A stretch of DNA of 35,975 nt from Plectonema cf. radiosum LEGE 06105 (GTDB lineage Bacteria; Cyanobacteriota; Cyanobacteriia; Cyanobacteriales; Nostocaceae), in contig NZ_JADEWL010000067.1 of NCBI RefSeq assembly GCF_015207665.1, positions 1-35,975 on the forward strand, given 5' to 3'. Numbering within the stretch: the stretch's first letter is position 1; each line of letters begins with the position of its first letter. The position numbers and the translations under genes were made by a program. This document shows positions 25,689 through 34,229 of the stretch, one piece after another. Below the pieces are notes generated by a model, which worked only from the letters and a program-made list of their open reading frames with translations, was not told the DNA's origin and searched no databases.

Positions 25689-26210
25689 TTAATCAGCTAA
25701 AGGATCAACACCCATATCAGTTACAATTTTACGAAGAACAGTAATTTGTTGACCAAAATCAAGTTCTTTGAGAGCTTGCAAAACTTGTGAGCCATCACGA
25801 GACAATTGATAATTAGATGGCATTGCGACAACAAAACCTTTAACCATCAACTCTGATAATTCATACCAGAAAGCTAACTTTGTATTAGCACTAAGAATAC
25901 CGTAAGAGCGAGCAACTTGGGTATTATTTTTCGCAGCTAAATCACGCATTACCTGTAGCTGTTCCTTGGGAGACATTTGGATGATTTGATGGAGCAAACC
26001 TTCTGCTAGCTGTAAACGTGCTGCACCTGTAGCAGCAGGAGTTATAGAACGTCCCATTTCAGTATATGCAAACCAAAGCACCGCTAACTGGTCATCCACC
26101 GAGAGGCTTTTGAAAACATTTACAGTGGAATTTACTGCATCAACTAACTGAGTATCGTAGTTGAAAGCGTTAGAAGAACCGTTCCGTATTGAATCTGTAG
26201 AGAAAGTCAT
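25689..26210 (-). CDS. Helical carotenoid protein (OCP N-terminal-domain homologue, HCP)
   Basis: 173-residue all-helical carotenoid-binding protein equal to the effector domain of OCP, without the linker and C-terminal domain. Aromatic residues lining the carotenoid tunnel are seen: W46/Y49 (LWFAYTEMGRSITPAA) and W115/Y116 (KLAFWYELSELM). Known members quench singlet oxygen and some quench phycobilisomes. Linkage to CTDH matches the HCP4/CTDH pair of Anabaena, so a singlet-oxygen-quenching HCP4-like role is likely but clade assignment needs a tree. A 13-bp direct repeat with TTTACA lies upstream, in the region shared with queG. Confidence 0.93.
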   Translation of the reverse strand: MTFSTDSIRNGSSNAFNYDTQLVDAVNSTVNVFKSLSVDDQLAVLWFAYTEMGRSITPAATGAARLQLAEGLLHQIIQMSPKEQLQVMRDLAAKNNTQVARSYGILSANTKLAFWYELSELMVKGFVVAMPSNYQLSRDGSQVLQALKELDFGQQITVLRKIVTDMGVDPLAD

Positions 26211-26306
26211 GATAGCACCAACTTTTGTAAACTTCGTAGCGAAATATTTGTTTTAAGAAGGCTTCCTTTGTATGTTGCTTTACCTTCCACTGATTATTTT
26301 GCATTA

Positions 26307-26339
26307 AAAATTTACAAATTGCAAATAAAATTTACAAAT
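26307..26339. promoter_or_regulatory. Candidate operator: AAAATTTACAAAT direct repeat, 20-bp phase
   Basis: Identical 13-mers at 26307-26319 and 26327-26339 lie exactly two helical turns apart, between the divergent HCP and queG genes. TTTACA recalls the half-sites of the high-light HLR1 element bound by RpaB, though the canonical 10-bp tandem spacing is not met. Confidence 0.35.
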
Positions 26340-26426
26340 AGGTTAATTAAGAAATATAAAACAGGGGATCATAATGGTGGTATAAATTAGGGGTGCGCTT
26401 TTCGGGCAAATATTAAAATAAGATAA

Positions 26427-27380
26427 ATGAATCAATTGTCCTCCCTTAGCAGCAGACAAATTAAGGAAAAAGCGCTAGAGCTAGGGTTTCATAAAGTTGG
26501 AATAGCGGCTGCAACCTTTACAGATACTCAGGCGCAGAGATTGCAAGCATGGTTAGCCCTTGGATATCATGCCGATATGGAATGGATGGGAAATCCGAAT
26601 CGTCAAAATATTAAATTAGTGATGCCAGAAGCGCGATCGCTAATTTGTGTCGCTTTAAATTACTATACAGAGCATCAACGTCCCGAAGGAAACGAATACG
26701 GAAAAATTTCTCGTTATGGGTGGGGAAGGGATTATCACAAAGTCATGCAAAAAAAATTGAAAGCACTCTCAATTTGGTTGCAGTCATTAGGTGAAGGAAT
26801 CGAAACCAAATACTATGTAGATACAGGGCCAATTCAAGATAAAGTTTGGGCGCAACAAGCGGGGATCGGTTGGATTGCCAAAAACGGCAATGTAATTACC
26901 AGAGAATATGGTTCTTGGGTATTTTTAGGAGAAATATTGACAAATCTGGAATTAACTCCAGATACTCCCCACACCGAACATTGTGGAACCTGTACTCGGT
27001 GTATTGAAAGCTGTCCCACCGATGCAATTACACAGCCATTTATAGTAGATGCCAATCGGTGTATTGCTTATCATACAATTGAAAATCGGGATGAAAAATT
27101 ACCCGAAAATATCGCCGAAAATATGCAAGGTTGGGTTGCGGGTTGTGATATTTGTCAAGATGTATGTCCTTGGAATCAACGTTTTGCTACTACAACCGAC
27201 GTAGAAGAATTTCAGCCCTACCCTGGGAATATTGCTCCCAAGCTGATAGAATTAGCCACAATCACGAATGAAAAGTGGGACAAGCAATTTACGGCTTCAG
27301 CGTTACGACGAATTAAGCCACAAATGTTACAACGAAATGCCCGTGCTAATCTTGAAGCATCCCGTCAACCCAGAGAATGA
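26427..27380 (+). CDS. queG: Epoxyqueuosine reductase
   Basis: Cobalamin-dependent reductase that converts epoxyqueuosine to queuosine in tRNA wobble positions. 317 residues. Catalytic Asp in YVDTGPIQDK (D132). Eight cysteines for two 4Fe-4S clusters: C186, C189, C192, C196 (CGTCTRCIESCP) and C212, C240, C243, C247 (CDICQDVCPWN). It overlaps the next gene by 4 nt (ATGA), implying translational coupling. The start ATG follows an AT-rich leader. Length and motifs are complete, so it is probably active. Confidence 0.96.
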   Translation: MNQLSSLSSRQIKEKALELGFHKVGIAAATFTDTQAQRLQAWLALGYHADMEWMGNPNRQNIKLVMPEARSLICVALNYYTEHQRPEGNEYGKISRYGWGRDYHKVMQKKLKALSIWLQSLGEGIETKYYVDTGPIQDKVWAQQAGIGWIAKNGNVITREYGSWVFLGEILTNLELTPDTPHTEHCGTCTRCIESCPTDAITQPFIVDANRCIAYHTIENRDEKLPENIAENMQGWVAGCDICQDVCPWNQRFATTTDVEEFQPYPGNIAPKLIELATITNEKWDKQFTASALRRIKPQMLQRNARANLEASRQPRE

Positions 27381-28015
27381 CCCAGAAAGTAATTATTTTT
27401 GATTTTGATGGTACGATTGCCGATACAGTAGATGCCTTAGTAACTATTGCCAATGGTTTAGCTGTAGAGTTTAGTTATGCACAAATTACTTCAGAAGAAC
27501 TTGTAATACTTAGAAATTTAACTTCTAGAGAAATTTTTAAGTATTCTGGGATTCCTTTATTCAAAATACCTTTTCTACTCAAGAAGGTTAAGAGAGAGTT
27601 AAAAAACAAAATTCCCGAACTCAAACCAATTCTAGGAATTCAAGAAGCTTTGATAGAACTCAAAGACAACGGGAATAGGTTAGGTATTATCACTTCTAAT
27701 TCTAAAGGTAACGTCAAAGAATTTCTCAAAATAAATAATATGGATAGTTTATTCGAGTTTATCCATACCGGAGTGACAATTTTTGGTAAAACCACGATAA
27801 TCAACAACGTTTTGAGGCAAAAACAGCTAAAAACTCAAGAAGTTATATATGTTGGAGATGAAACTAGAGATATAGAAGCTTCAAAAAAGGCTAATATTCG
27901 AGTAATTAGTGTAACTTGGGGTTTTAATTCAGAAGAAGCATTAGCAAAACAGAATCCAGATTTTTTAATTGATCATCCCCAAGAATTAGTCGAAGTTATT
28001 AAAAATATTTGTTAG
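27377..28015 (+). CDS. HAD-superfamily hydrolase, phosphoglycolate-phosphatase-like
   Basis: 212 residues with the HAD motifs DFDGTIADT (nucleophile D9, acid D11), TSNSKGN (motif II), Lys in FGKTT, and GDETRDIEASKKA (motif IV). A small alpha-helical cap lies between motifs I and II. The Gph-like group dephosphorylates phosphoglycolate and other small phosphates; the substrate is not determined. Its ATG overlaps the queG stop. It is followed by a TTTGACC repeat array. Confidence 0.9.
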   Translation: MTQKVIIFDFDGTIADTVDALVTIANGLAVEFSYAQITSEELVILRNLTSREIFKYSGIPLFKIPFLLKKVKRELKNKIPELKPILGIQEALIELKDNGNRLGIITSNSKGNVKEFLKINNMDSLFEFIHTGVTIFGKTTIINNVLRQKQLKTQEVIYVGDETRDIEASKKANIRVISVTWGFNSEEALAKQNPDFLIDHPQELVEVIKNIC

Positions 28016-28061
28016 AAAATGGATGAAGGGACAAGGGGATAGTTGATAATTGTTAATACTT

Positions 28062-28089
28062 TTTGACCTTTGACCTCTAACCTTTGACC
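28062..28089. repeat. STRR: TTTGACC heptads
   Basis: Four heptads (TTTGACC three times, TCTAACC once) between the HAD gene and rlmN. Confidence 0.85.
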
Positions 28090-28215
28090 TTTTATTAAAG
28101 TCCAAAGTTGTATCTCAGTGTAGGTAGTTCTCTAATTAGATATTTACTCAGCAATTAAAACGTCAGATACTCTACCATAAAGATTCAATGACTTTTTAGC
28201 GATCGCGATTCCATT

Positions 28216-29337
28216 ATGTCTGTTAATTCTGTAGTTTCTGCTTCTAAACCCCCCGTTCCTCAGATCCAAAAAATTCCTATCCCTCCTTTGTTAGGAGCAT
28301 CTTTGTCAGAACTAACCGATTGGGTGCAGCAACAAGAACAACCAGCCTACAGAGGAAAACAGTTGCATCAGTGGATATACCAAAGAGCCGCTCGTTCTTT
28401 GACTGATATTACTGTATTTTCCAAACAGTGGCGGGAATCTGTCGCAGAAATCCCAGTCGGACGTTCTACTTTGCACCACCGTTCTACGGCTCCCGACGGT
28501 ACCGTAAAATATCTTTTACAACTAATTGACGGGGAAATTGTAGAAACCGTTGGGATTCCCACTTTTAAAAAATGGGGAAAAAATAATCGACAAGCAGGCA
28601 ATTCAGAAGATTTAGAACGGTTAACGGTTTGCGTTTCTACTCAAGTCGGTTGCCCGATGGCTTGCGATTTCTGTGCTACTGGTAAAGGAGTCTACAAGCG
28701 CAATCTAGCTCGTCACGAAATTGTAGATCAAGTTTTAACCGTACAGGAAGACTTTGGACACCGGGTTACTCATATCGTATTTATGGGTATGGGTGAACCT
28801 TTATTAAATGTTGATAATACTTTAAGCTCTATTCAATGCCTTAATAAAGATGTGGGAATCGGACAACGTAACTTAACGCTTTCTACGGTGGGTATTCCTG
28901 GACGTATTCGTCACCTTGCAAAACATCGTCTACAAATCACTCTTGCTGTCAGTCTCCACGCACCCAATCAAGAATTGCGAGAAGAAATTATTCCTAGCGC
29001 TCATAAATATCAAATTGAAGAGTTACTTGCGGAATGTCGCGATTATGTAGAAATGACCGGACGACGTGTATCTTTTGAATATATTCTGCTTGCTGGTGTA
29101 AACGACCTTCCAGAACACGCTCACCAACTATCACGACAATTACGCGGATTTCAAAGTCACGTAAATTTGATACCTTATAATCCCATCCAAGAAGCAGACT
29201 ATAAGCGTCCCAACTACGAACGCATTCAAGCTTTTGTACAAGCTTTAGAAAAGCATCATATTGCCCACAGCGTTCGTTATTCCCGTGGTTTAGAAGCAGA
29301 CGCTGCTTGTGGACAATTACGTGCCAGTAATAAATAG
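28216..29337 (+). CDS. rlmN: 23S rRNA (A2503-C2)/tRNA methyltransferase RlmN
   Basis: Radical-SAM dual-specificity methyltransferase that makes m2A2503 in 23S rRNA and m2A37 in some tRNAs. 373 residues. It has the CxxxCxxC cluster (C146, C150, C153 in [14 protein letters not shown]), SAM motif GMGEPLLN, and the C-terminal catalytic Cys365 in AACGQLR. There is an insertion of about 15 residues (118-134, [14 protein letters not shown]) between VGIPT and LTVCVS, absent from the E. coli protein as I recall it. The ATG is at 28216. A GATGGGG array begins just after the stop. Confidence 0.96.
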   Translation: MSVNSVVSASKPPVPQIQKIPIPPLLGASLSELTDWVQQQEQPAYRGKQLHQWIYQRAARSLTDITVFSKQWRESVAEIPVGRSTLHHRSTAPDGTVKYLLQLIDGEIVETVGIPTFKKWGKNNRQAGNSEDLERLTVCVSTQVGCPMACDFCATGKGVYKRNLARHEIVDQVLTVQEDFGHRVTHIVFMGMGEPLLNVDNTLSSIQCLNKDVGIGQRNLTLSTVGIPGRIRHLAKHRLQITLAVSLHAPNQELREEIIPSAHKYQIEELLAECRDYVEMTGRRVSFEYILLAGVNDLPEHAHQLSRQLRGFQSHVNLIPYNPIQEADYKRPNYERIQAFVQALEKHHIAHSVRYSRGLEADAACGQLRASNK

Positions 29338-29447
29338 GATGGGGTGATGGGGGAGATGGGGAGATGGGGAGAAATAAATAACAACTGTCAACTAACTCCT
29401 AACTCCCGTAGAGACGTAGCAATGCTACGTCTCTACAACTCCTAACA
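29338..29447. repeat. STRR array with nested GTAGAGACGTAGC palindrome
   Basis: GATGGGGA/GATGGGGG units (29338-29371), then AACTCCT units (29388-29407), a perfect 13-bp-arm palindrome with a 3-nt loop (29408-29436), then AACTCCTAAC again (29437-29446). The palindrome looks inserted into the AACTCCT array. Confidence 0.88.
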
Positions 29448-29459
29448 ATGCCTTTTTTT

Positions 29460-29639
29460 TTACTTATTTGCGTAAATACCGGGTGCGTAGGCTTCAATCA
29501 CTCTTCCGGTACGGGTACAGTTAATCATTAAATAATCGCAATTTGCACATTGAGTCCGACATATTTGGCTTTCAGAAATATGATGTCTTTCGCATTTGCT
29601 CCCACAGTTAGGACAACAAACTTTCTGTATTGTGATCAT
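29460..29639 (-). CDS. 59-residue zinc-ribbon protein
   Basis: Small ORF with clear coding quality (MITIQKVCCPNCGS..; RTQCANCDYLMIN; GRVIEAYAPGIYANK). Two CxxC knuckles (C9/C12 and C31/C34) form a probable zinc ribbon; extra Cys residues are at 8, 16, 27 and 41. AGAGG lies about 9 nt before the ATG. Similar cyanobacterial proteins are, as I recall, often labelled as PriA helicase, which this cannot be at 59 residues. It may bind nucleic acid or a partner; function unknown. It converges with rlmN. Confidence 0.8.
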   Translation of the reverse strand: MITIQKVCCPNCGSKCERHHISESQICRTQCANCDYLMINCTRTGRVIEAYAPGIYANK

Positions 29640-30400
29640 TTTTAAACCTCTTTTTGTAATACTTTGGATAAATTGGTGTTATTTTCGGTTGCTTAATTTT
29701 CAGATGCTGCATTCACATTTATTTTATAGATATTACATAGAATTTACTTTGAGACCTGTACGGTAAAGCAAGATTTAGATTTATTTTTGATTATCTTCCT
29801 ATTGAGACCGTTTGCCATCCAACCTTAGATACAAAAGTCATCGACTGAAAGCGATTTATATCTTTTTTTTGAGTGATCCTTGCTTGTCATCCTTTGAGAC
29901 CGCTTGATTTATCGTCATTACAGAATAGCCTGATTACATTTATAATCGGGAAAAACATTATTATTTTTTAAGCAAGTTGAATTTACAATATTTTTATAGT
30001 TAAAATAACGAAATATAAAGATAAGGTCTCGAATAATTTGGGGCTAAAAATCGTCATATAGATGAAAATTGAGCAAAATTGAGAAGATATTCCCAAATTT
30101 CAATCTGGGACAGATTTGTTTGATTTGTTAATCTAGTGGTAGGTAATGGGTAATGGATAGTAAATAATGGGTAATTGATAGCTGATTTGTTCAGTTATAA
30201 GTTACCCATCATTTTTTTATTGGTTTAAATGTTGGATGTTCAAGAATCCTCAATGGGACTTGTTACCGTTTATTTCGAGTACAGGTTCGTAGTTGCGTTA
30301 GGGAAGCGGCTGCGTAGCAGCTTTTATCGCTGTAAATTAAGGGCGCGCATCCCAAGTAAAAGCCATGATAATTAATGTAGTGGAATACTACGATATGTTC
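29640..30400. other. Long non-coding stretch before the MITE
   Basis: 761 bp without a believable gene. Three TTGAGACC motifs (29749, 29802, 29894) and an inverted GGTCTC (30025) are the most notable structure. A GGTAATG-type array is at 30136-30180 and a GTAGT-ggaat-ACTAC dyad at 30377-30391. Confidence 0.5.
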
Positions 30401-30565
30401 CAATACAGTTCAGTTAAGGATATAAATAAATTAATTTAATTAATTAATTAATTAATTACCGCAAACAAAACAGATCGACTTTTTTGGAAGGGGCTTGGGG
30501 GAGAATCCCCCAAGTCTTGGTTCTCAATAAATTGATTGACGGACAACCTTAACTGAACCGTATTG
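30401..30565. mobile_element. 165-bp MITE-like element with TSD
   Basis: Terminal inverted repeats of 19 bp (left CAATACAGTTCAGTTAAGG at 30401-30419; right complement at 30547-30565, one mismatch) enclose 127 bp with no ORF. It is flanked by a 10-bp direct repeat, CGATATGTTC (30391-30400 and 30566-30575), the expected target-site duplication. Inside are an AATT-rich tract and a perfect 8-bp hairpin, CTTGGGGG/CCCCCAAG (30494-30514). No transposase is encoded, so it is non-autonomous. The IS family is not determined. Confidence 0.85.
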
Positions 30566-30642
30566 CGATATGTTCTTGAAAAATTGAGATTCTCCCAAAA
30601 TAATCGTTTTCTCCCCTACAAATGCATAAGTTTTCCGTCAAA

Positions 30643-33174
30643 TTACATTTCATCTTCGACCAATTTTTCAATATACTTTTGCACAAGAGGAACTTGAAAA
30701 CTAATACGGATTGTTTCCGAACCATTAACAACAACCGTTTCTCTTTGTAAAATCTCTTTACGAATTAACGAACGCACTATCATTTTATCCGCTTTATTTT
30801 TCAATTGAGGTTGTTGCCCTTCAACTAAACGATAAAGTAAATTTAGTTCATCATTAGTAAAACTTTTTCGTAATTCCCGAAAATACTGCTCGGCTCGTCT
30901 AAGCACTATGGGAATAACCCGTCCAACATCTGCTTGAGAGATTTTTGATTTGTCTATATTTCTTTGATTTTCTCTAATATCGCGGTTAATAATTTCCACT
31001 AATTCATAACACATTAGCTGGACAAAAAAGGGCTGGCAATGAGTTAGATAAATAATATTTTCTACAGCCGCATCTTCATAAATATCATCAGCAAAATCAT
31101 CTATGGGGTGTAATATCAATTCGCGAGCTTCTGACTTGCTTAAATATGTAATTAAAAGAGAATGAGTATTGATTAAATAATCACTCCAGTAATCGGGAAG
31201 TTCTTCTAAATGATGGGAGCCACTGAACAATAAAATCCAATTTGAGCGATGTTGTAAAATGTGACGGAAAAAATTTAGCGGAGCTCGACTATTTGTCGTT
31301 TCGATAAATTCCTTTAGCCGCTCATATTCATCTAGACATAAGAGAAATCGCTTTTGAGGAAAAGTGGTTTCGACATCTCCCAACCAGTACTGTAATGCAA
31401 TAAATGGGTCTTTTTCCAGCTTTTCTTGATTAGGAACAGGTAAGATTAAAGGTAGGGGTAATCGTCTTGCAGCTTCAGTCATTTGACGTACCAAATCTTC
31501 TGCAAAACCTGTTAAAGTTATTGCCGATGCTGCTCCTTGTATATCTACTAATAAAGGTATTAAATCCGCTCCGATCTTATAAGGTAAATATTTTAAAGCC
31601 GAGGTTTTACCACTACGTCGCCCACCATATAGTAATAACACTGGAGGATCGACTTCAAGTGCGGAAGTTTGAATTTCGCGAAATAAATCAATCCGTCCTT
31701 TGAAACGCTGCTTTGCTGTGTGGGGTTCTAAAGCATTTCCGGCTATGTAAACTTGTCGAACTTCTTCAGATTCTAGCGCACGCTCTCTCAATGTCTTTTG
31801 AGCTGTTAATAAAATTGTTTTCCAATTTTGAGTAATACTTGCCACATTAGTAGCCATCTGAGGATTTTTAATCGAAGAAATGCTATTTAACAGTGATTCT
31901 AATCCAGCAATTGGTTTATCTAAAAATTTGTACTGAAGATAAGGAGAAGTTTCTTTATATGATTTACGGACATCTTGACTAATATCGAGCAAGCGACGAA
32001 TTACCCAATCAATTTCTTTGGAAAAATCAGAGGGAATCCAATTTAATTGATTTAGTACTTCTGCAATATCGCGTAAAGTTTTACATTTATTCAGATAATC
32101 TAACGCAATTTGTATAATTGCCTTATTCGCTGTTTTTTGTTGGTTTGTAGAAGTAATTAAATATTTAATGATATCATTAGTCATTAGTGGTTCTTCTTTG
32201 TGAGCTTTGACAATTATTCGTACCATAAAAGGTAAAGGAAAAAGTATTCGTTCATTGTTGCAAGGTGGAAGTAATCTAAGTGAAGATGCTGTTTTTCCTA
32301 ATCCTAATTTATACCTAATATATATACCAGTTACCCATACCAATTCTATTAACCACCAAATTACTGGGATGAAAAGAAAAAGTATGGCGATCGCGATCGC
32401 CCAAGTATTATTCTCATGATTAAACAAACCAGGTACTACACCCAAAGCGACACCAGCTGTAACCCCTACAGCTACTCCGGAAGCCACACCAGACGCTAAA
32501 AGCCAAGCTAATCGCCAAAATAAAGTTCCAGCAACAACCACAGCTTTCTGTGGTGAGCCTACAAATAAAAACCCTAAAAGTATAATCCATGCAATAATCC
32601 AGGCAACACCCCAACGGATTCCCAAAGAAACACCCCAAGCTACTCCCAACCAAATTCCTAATGCTAAATATCCAGTTGATTTCAGCAACAATCCTAAATA
32701 TTCAGATTGTTTCAAGTAATCAATTAGGGGATTTAAGAAATTAACTTCTTTTGGTATCAAAATACTGATAATAGCGACAACAAAACAAATCCAAAAAGAC
32801 CGCTCAAACAACTTTTCTAAGTTTTTATTTCTACCGCGAGCCAACCACAAACCTATCCACCAACCAGGTATAAACCAAAAACTTATTGATGATATAGGAA
32901 TATTGAAGCTGATATAAATTATCCCTGCGAGTAATACGATTAAAGTCGGTACAATGGCAGTTATCCACCAAACCTGTTGTGCGTAACGATGCAAACGAGG
33001 ATTGCTGTGAAATTCAGCTTTCATTACAAATGGATTATCTATGGCTTCTAATTGCGGATCAATATCTCGCAACCATTTTGCAAAAGTATAATGTTTAAAA
33101 TAAGCCCAATACAGAATACGAACACATTCACCAACATATCTCCACAACTGAGGAAAGGAAATGGGTTTGGTCAT
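30643..33174 (-). CDS. Membrane AAA/STAND-type ATPase with glycine-ladder TM domain
   Basis: 843 residues. The N-terminal half has about eight hydrophobic segments between 66 and 287. Two of them have Gly at every fourth residue: 173, 177, 181, 185, 189 and 229, 233, 237, 241, 245, 249. A helical linker (about 300-485) follows. The ATPase module has FKGRIDLFREI (491-501), Walker A YGGRRSGKTSA (516-526), Walker B LLCLDEYERL (611-620), LLFSGSH (648-654) and a C-terminal lid with LSKSEARELI (678-687), QPFFVQLMCYELVE (714-727) and a winged-helix-like end. STAND-type ATPases usually act as switches in signalling, death or defence. The start is 5 nt after the upstream ATPase stop, so the two are co-translated. 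Function unknown; a membrane sensor/effector is inferred. Confidence 0.85.
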   Translation of the reverse strand: MTKPISFPQLWRYVGECVRILYWAYFKHYTFAKWLRDIDPQLEAIDNPFVMKAEFHSNPRLHRYAQQVWWITAIVPTLIVLLAGIIYISFNIPISSISFWFIPGWWIGLWLARGRNKNLEKLFERSFWICFVVAIISILIPKEVNFLNPLIDYLKQSEYLGLLLKSTGYLALGIWLGVAWGVSLGIRWGVAWIIAWIILLGFLFVGSPQKAVVVAGTLFWRLAWLLASGVASGVAVGVTAGVALGVVPGLFNHENNTWAIAIAILFLFIPVIWWLIELVWVTGIYIRYKLGLGKTASSLRLLPPCNNERILFPLPFMVRIIVKAHKEEPLMTNDIIKYLITSTNQQKTANKAIIQIALDYLNKCKTLRDIAEVLNQLNWIPSDFSKEIDWVIRRLLDISQDVRKSYKETSPYLQYKFLDKPIAGLESLLNSISSIKNPQMATNVASITQNWKTILLTAQKTLRERALESEEVRQVYIAGNALEPHTAKQRFKGRIDLFREIQTSALEVDPPVLLLYGGRRSGKTSALKYLPYKIGADLIPLLVDIQGAASAITLTGFAEDLVRQMTEAARRLPLPLILPVPNQEKLEKDPFIALQYWLGDVETTFPQKRFLLCLDEYERLKEFIETTNSRAPLNFFRHILQHRSNWILLFSGSHHLEELPDYWSDYLINTHSLLITYLSKSEARELILHPIDDFADDIYEDAAVENIIYLTHCQPFFVQLMCYELVEIINRDIRENQRNIDKSKISQADVGRVIPIVLRRAEQYFRELRKSFTNDELNLLYRLVEGQQPQLKNKADKMIVRSLIRKEILQRETVVVNGSETIRISFQVPLVQKYIEKLVEDEM

Positions 33175-33179
33175 GGTTA

Positions 33180-34229
33180 TTATTTTATACCTAGAACTGT
33201 TTTTAAAATCTCGATAAAATCATCCAAATTGATGCGATTGAATACAACAAGAATTACCGCTAGAATTATCACCATACCAATCACACTTTTAGCGGAATTT
33301 TCCACAAAGTTTGCACATATGCCGATAAAAGTAATAAGTTTCCATAGCCATTTTGGTAGCCCATTAAATCTATATACTTTTAATTCTGATTGATAGTTAG
33401 AAACCTGATTTTTAAACTGCTTTTTCGCCCATTTAATATCTTTTCCTGCTTGACGTGCTTCATATAAATAATAGCCAGCAAGTTGTATAAAATAAGGATG
33501 ACGTTTGCCCCATTGCTGCACTAAATTTTGTTCTTGTTCTGTTAATGCAGGTTTTTTTGATTGAGAATTGACTGGTAAACGAGTCAGTTTAATTGCTTCG
33601 TCTGTAGTTAATTCTTCTAATTTAATTACGTGTCCAACATTAAAAAAACTTGACACTAATCGCTGTTCTTTAGCATGAACGTCAAGTTCTTTGCATGAAG
33701 CTATAACTAGCATCAAAGCGCTATCATCCATCAAAGAGCGCAAATTATCATAAAAACCGTTACCAAATTCTCTTCTATTGGCAAAAAGACTTTCAAAATC
33801 ATCTAAACACAAAACTGGTAGCAACCCTTGTCTCTTAAACTCTTTAATCGCTTGGGAAAATGCTACACGATCAAGGGGTGTTTTTTGCAATAATGCCACT
33901 AATTTAGGCTGTATCTGCACACTAAGACAACTCAACAACTTCTGTGCTATTGCTTGATAAAAATTGTTTTCTTTCTGACAATTGGCATTTTTGAGCGATA
34001 GATAAATAACCACATAATTTTGTGGTTGCGAGATTCGCTGTTCCCAAGTTAGAAAGAAATAATACAGTAAAGAAGATTTTCCAATCTGATGTGAGCCAAC
34101 AATATTTAGGCTTGTTGGCTGCGAACCACCCATTCTGCTAACAATAGCCCGTAATTCCTGCTCGCGTCCCACAAACAGATCGGGATTTTGCAACGTCGGA
34201 CCTGCAACAAAGGGATTGGAATGATTCAT
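33180..34229 (-). CDS. AAA/STAND-type ATPase with C-terminal membrane anchor
   Basis: 349 residues. NPFVAGPTLQNPDLFVGREQEL (5-26) opens the ATPase as in many bacterial AAA_16/archaeal-ATPase-like proteins. Walker A is GSHQIGKSS (45-53), Walker B LPVLCLDDFESL (137-148), with LVIASC strand 4 and the lid motif LTTDEAIKL..HPYFIQLAGYYLYE (207-257). Two hydrophobic segments near 291-306 and 314-330 anchor the C-terminus. It shares the (H/Q)PxFxQLxxYxLxE signature with the larger ATPase downstream, so they are probably ancient paralogues that work together. First certain gene of the pair. Confidence 0.85.
   Translation of the reverse strand: MNHSNPFVAGPTLQNPDLFVGREQELRAIVSRMGGSQPTSLNIVGSHQIGKSSLLYYFFLTWEQRISQPQNYVVIYLSLKNANCQKENNFYQAIAQKLLSCLSVQIQPKLVALLQKTPLDRVAFSQAIKEFKRQGLLPVLCLDDFESLFANRREFGNGFYDNLRSLMDDSALMLVIASCKELDVHAKEQRLVSSFFNVGHVIKLEELTTDEAIKLTRLPVNSQSKKPALTEQEQNLVQQWGKRHPYFIQLAGYYLYEARQAGKDIKWAKKQFKNQVSNYQSELKVYRFNGLPKWLWKLITFIGICANFVENSAKSVIGMVIILAVILVVFNRINLDDFIEILKTVLGIK

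Noticed and set aside
29338-29447. Repeat array considered as a CRISPR
   Set aside because: Units are 7-8 bp without spacers of constant length, and no cas genes are present.
32207-33393. Plus-strand frames antisense to the ATPase pair
   Set aside because: Non-protein-like composition, and they overlap confident ATPase coding sequence.
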